Positions 5,643 to 7,096 of a stretch of 7,096 nucleotides of DNA are shown here, in pieces; positions within the stretch are counted from its first letter, which is position 1, and every line of letters begins with the position of its first letter. This stretch comes from Verrucomicrobiales bacterium (GTDB lineage Bacteria; Verrucomicrobiota; Verrucomicrobiia; Verrucomicrobiales; DEV007): the NCBI GenBank assembly GCA_003232855.1, contig QIKC01000243.1, positions 1 to 7,096 on the forward strand, read 5' to 3'. The position numbers and the translations under genes are program-made. Under the pieces are notes generated by a model that worked only from the letters and a program-made list of their open reading frames with translations, was not told the origin of the DNA and searched no databases.

Positions 5643-6110
5643 ATGTATTTGGCGAGTCTTCTAACCCGGGAACAAATCGTTCCCTCTGTTCAATCTACCG
5701 ACCATTGGGAGGTAATTGTCGAACTTGTCGAACACCTCTGTAGGGGCGGATTTCTCGACGGGTCGATCAAAGCGGACATCCTCGCAGCACTCAAAGAGCG
5801 CGAGGAAAAAATCAGCACCGGCATCGGCTCGGGAGTCGCCATCCCACACGCCTTCTGCGATAAAATCGACAAAGTCGTCGCCGTCTTCGGCCACTCGAAG
5901 GAAGGGGTCAACTTCGAAGCCATCGACAACAACCCCGTACACTTCATCGTCCTCTTCATCGTCCCGCAGAAAGAATACCACCTCCACCTGCGCACCCTCG
6001 CCGCCATCGCCAAACTCTTCACCCGCTGCGACATCCGCTCGCAGCTCGCCACCGCAGAGACCAGCGAAGACATCTTGAATGTCTTCACCGCCCACTCAGC
6101 GAAAGCCTAA
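5643..6110 (+). CDS. ptsN: PtsN-like PTS EIIA (fructose/nitrogen-type) protein
   Basis: The 155-residue product covers a full single EIIA domain of the fructose/mannitol/nitrogen class. The signature is GIGSGVAIPHAFCDKI (60-75), with H69 as the phosphorylated histidine. Other family signs are LVEHLCRGGFLDGSIKADIL (28-47), LKEREEKIST just before the signature, and VHFIVLFIVPQKEYHLHLRTLAAIAKLF, the conserved core strand and helix. No EIIB, EIIC or HPr domain is fused, which fits PtsN, the regulatory EIIA of the nitrogen PTS; it accepts phosphate from NPr/HPr and acts on regulators or potassium transport in proteobacteria. A sugar-transport EIIA with distant partners cannot be excluded. ATG 5643 is the first start after an in-frame stop at 5613-5615. 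No good Shine-Dalgarno is seen. The gene ends 19 bp before the preferred argS start, and another in-frame argS start would overlap it, so they may share a transcript. The 148 bp upstream holds only a weak hairpin. Confidence 0.88.
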   Translation: MYLASLLTREQIVPSVQSTDHWEVIVELVEHLCRGGFLDGSIKADILAALKEREEKISTGIGSGVAIPHAFCDKIDKVVAVFGHSKEGVNFEAIDNNPVHFIVLFIVPQKEYHLHLRTLAAIAKLFTRCDIRSQLATAETSEDILNVFTAHSAKA

Positions 6111-6129
6111 TACGCCGCATTTTCCCCAC

Positions 6130-7096
6130 GTGCTCCCCTTCCCCGACCTCCTCTCGCGCCGACTCACCAGCGCCCTCTCCGCCAGCTGTGGCGACTCGCT
6201 GCCAGCCGATTTTTCCGCCCAAATCACCGCCGCCGCCAACACCCGTTTTGGCGACTATCAAAGCAATGCCGCCATGATCCTCGCCAAAGGATTGGGGACA
6301 AATCCGCGCCAGCTCGCCGCCACCATCCTCGAGCATCTCGAAATCGCCGACCTCTGCGAACCCGCCGAAATCGCCGGCCCCGGCTTCATCAACTTCAAGA
6401 TCAAAACCGACCACCTCGCCACGCAACTCGCGACACTGCTCGACGACCCCCGCCTCGGCGTCCCCACCGCGAGCCCAACGCGCAAAATCCTCATCGATTT
6501 CTCATCGCCCAACGTCGCCAAGCCGATGCACATCGGCCACATCCGCAGCACCGTCATCGGCGACTCCCTAGCCCGCGTCGGCCGCTTCCTCGGGCACCAA
6601 ATCATCGCCGATAACCACCTCGGCGACTGGGGCACCCCCATCGGCCAAATCATCTACGGATGGAAAAAACACCTCGACCCGGCCGCCGTCGAAACCGACC
6701 CGACCCGCGAGCTACTGCGCCTCTACCAGAAGGTCAAAGCCGAGTTCGAATCCGATCCCGACGTCGCCAGCGCCTGCCTCGCCGAAACAGTAAAACTCCA
6801 ATCCGGCGACGCCGAGAACCGCGAACTATGGAAACGCTTCATCGAGATAACCAGCGCCGCCAGCGACGCCATCTACCGACGCCTCGATATCCATTTCGAC
6901 ACTACACTCGGCGAATCCTTCTACGACGAACGCCTCGCACCGCTAGTGGAAAAGCTACTCGCCGACGGCATCGCCAGCGAATCCGACGGCGCCATCTGCG
7001 TTTTTTCCAACGGCGATCTCGACAACAAAGCCGACCCATTACTAGTGCAACGCGACGGCGACTGGCAGCCCGTCCCCTGCATCATCCGCAAAAAAG
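6130..7096 (+). CDS. argS: Arginyl-tRNA synthetase, N-terminal part (runs off the window)
   Basis: This is the first 322 residues of a protein usually 550-600 long; the rest lies beyond the right edge. ArgS charges tRNA-Arg with arginine in the cytoplasm. The N-terminal tRNA D-loop-binding domain (about 3-92) shows ANTRFGDYQSNAAMILAK (36-53) and IAGPGFINFKI. The class I Rossmann core starts at KILIDFSSPNVAKPMHIGHI (119-138), including the HIGH motif at 134-137, then DNHLGDWGTPIGQIIYG (161-177). SDGAICVF (285-292) corresponds to the conserved DGA segment. The KMSKS-like loop and anticodon-binding domain are not reached. I prefer GTG 6130, giving MLPFPDLLSRRL, which fits the usual ArgS start. 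An in-frame ATG at 6079 would overlap the end of the PtsN-like gene by 32 bases and add 17 Pro-rich residues. No Shine-Dalgarno decides between them. The family call is certain, the start is not. Confidence 0.95.
   Translation, partial: MLPFPDLLSRRLTSALSASCGDSLPADFSAQITAAANTRFGDYQSNAAMILAKGLGTNPRQLAATILEHLEIADLCEPAEIAGPGFINFKIKTDHLATQLATLLDDPRLGVPTASPTRKILIDFSSPNVAKPMHIGHIRSTVIGDSLARVGRFLGHQIIADNHLGDWGTPIGQIIYGWKKHLDPAAVETDPTRELLRLYQKVKAEFESDPDVASACLAETVKLQSGDAENRELWKRFIEITSAASDAIYRRLDIHFDTTLGESFYDERLAPLVEKLLADGIASESDGAICVFSNGDLDNKADPLLVQRDGDWQPVPCIIRKK

Noticed and set aside
5661..6095. Acidic minus-strand open frame opposite the PtsN-like gene
   Set aside because: Gly/Asp/Val-rich shadow; the plus-strand frame has the full EIIA active-site signature.
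6085..6653. Minus-strand open frames opposite the argS start
   Set aside because: The plus strand encodes unmistakable ArgS with HIGH and GDYQSN motifs; the reverse frames are low complexity.

Overview
The window looks like chromosomal DNA from a moderately GC-rich Gram-negative bacterium. The best guess is Verrucomicrobiota, class Opitutae or a relative. This rests on an ECF sigma factor paired with a zinc-finger-less membrane anti-sigma, a TPR lipoprotein, few Shine-Dalgarno sites, and a CCGCAGATTACGCAGAT-type repeat that I associate with such genomes from memory. The assignment is an inference, because no rRNA or other phylogenetic marker is complete here. No gene-free stretch exceeds 300 bases, and I saw no tRNA, rRNA, CRISPR array or transposase.

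Region 1 (1-1491, + strand) is a tripartite HipBST-type toxin-antitoxin operon. It holds the 3' end of a HipB-like XRE DNA-binding protein, a 117-residue HipS-like protein equal to the N-terminal subdomain of HipA, and a 314-residue HipT-like kinase with intact catalytic residues. In classical HipBA the second and third parts are one polypeptide. Here they are separate genes, and the first two overlap at GTGA. By homology HipT is a Ser/Thr kinase toxin (a tRNA synthetase is the known target in E. coli), HipS its inhibitor and HipB the DNA-binding autoregulator.

Region 2 (1492-1745) separates the convergent hip operon and sigma-factor cluster. It contains an imperfect inverted-repeat element of about 136 bp (1553-1688) that could form a large hairpin.

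Region 3 (1746-4803, - strand) reads, in transcription order: a TPR lipoprotein, an ECF sigma factor, its single-pass membrane anti-sigma factor (ATGA overlap with the sigma gene), and a small exported protein of unknown function 5 bp downstream. This looks like an envelope-responsive regulatory operon.

Region 4 (4804-7096, + strand) is divergent from region 3. It holds a Pal/OmpA-type peptidoglycan-binding lipoprotein behind a plausible sigma-70-like promoter, then a PtsN-like EIIA phosphotransferase protein, then the first part of argS, which runs off the right edge. The ptsN-argS spacing (19 bp with the preferred start) suggests co-transcription.

The most notable content is the HipBST-like module. 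The inverted-repeat element and the uncharacterised exported protein of the sigma operon come next. I found no wholly new system.
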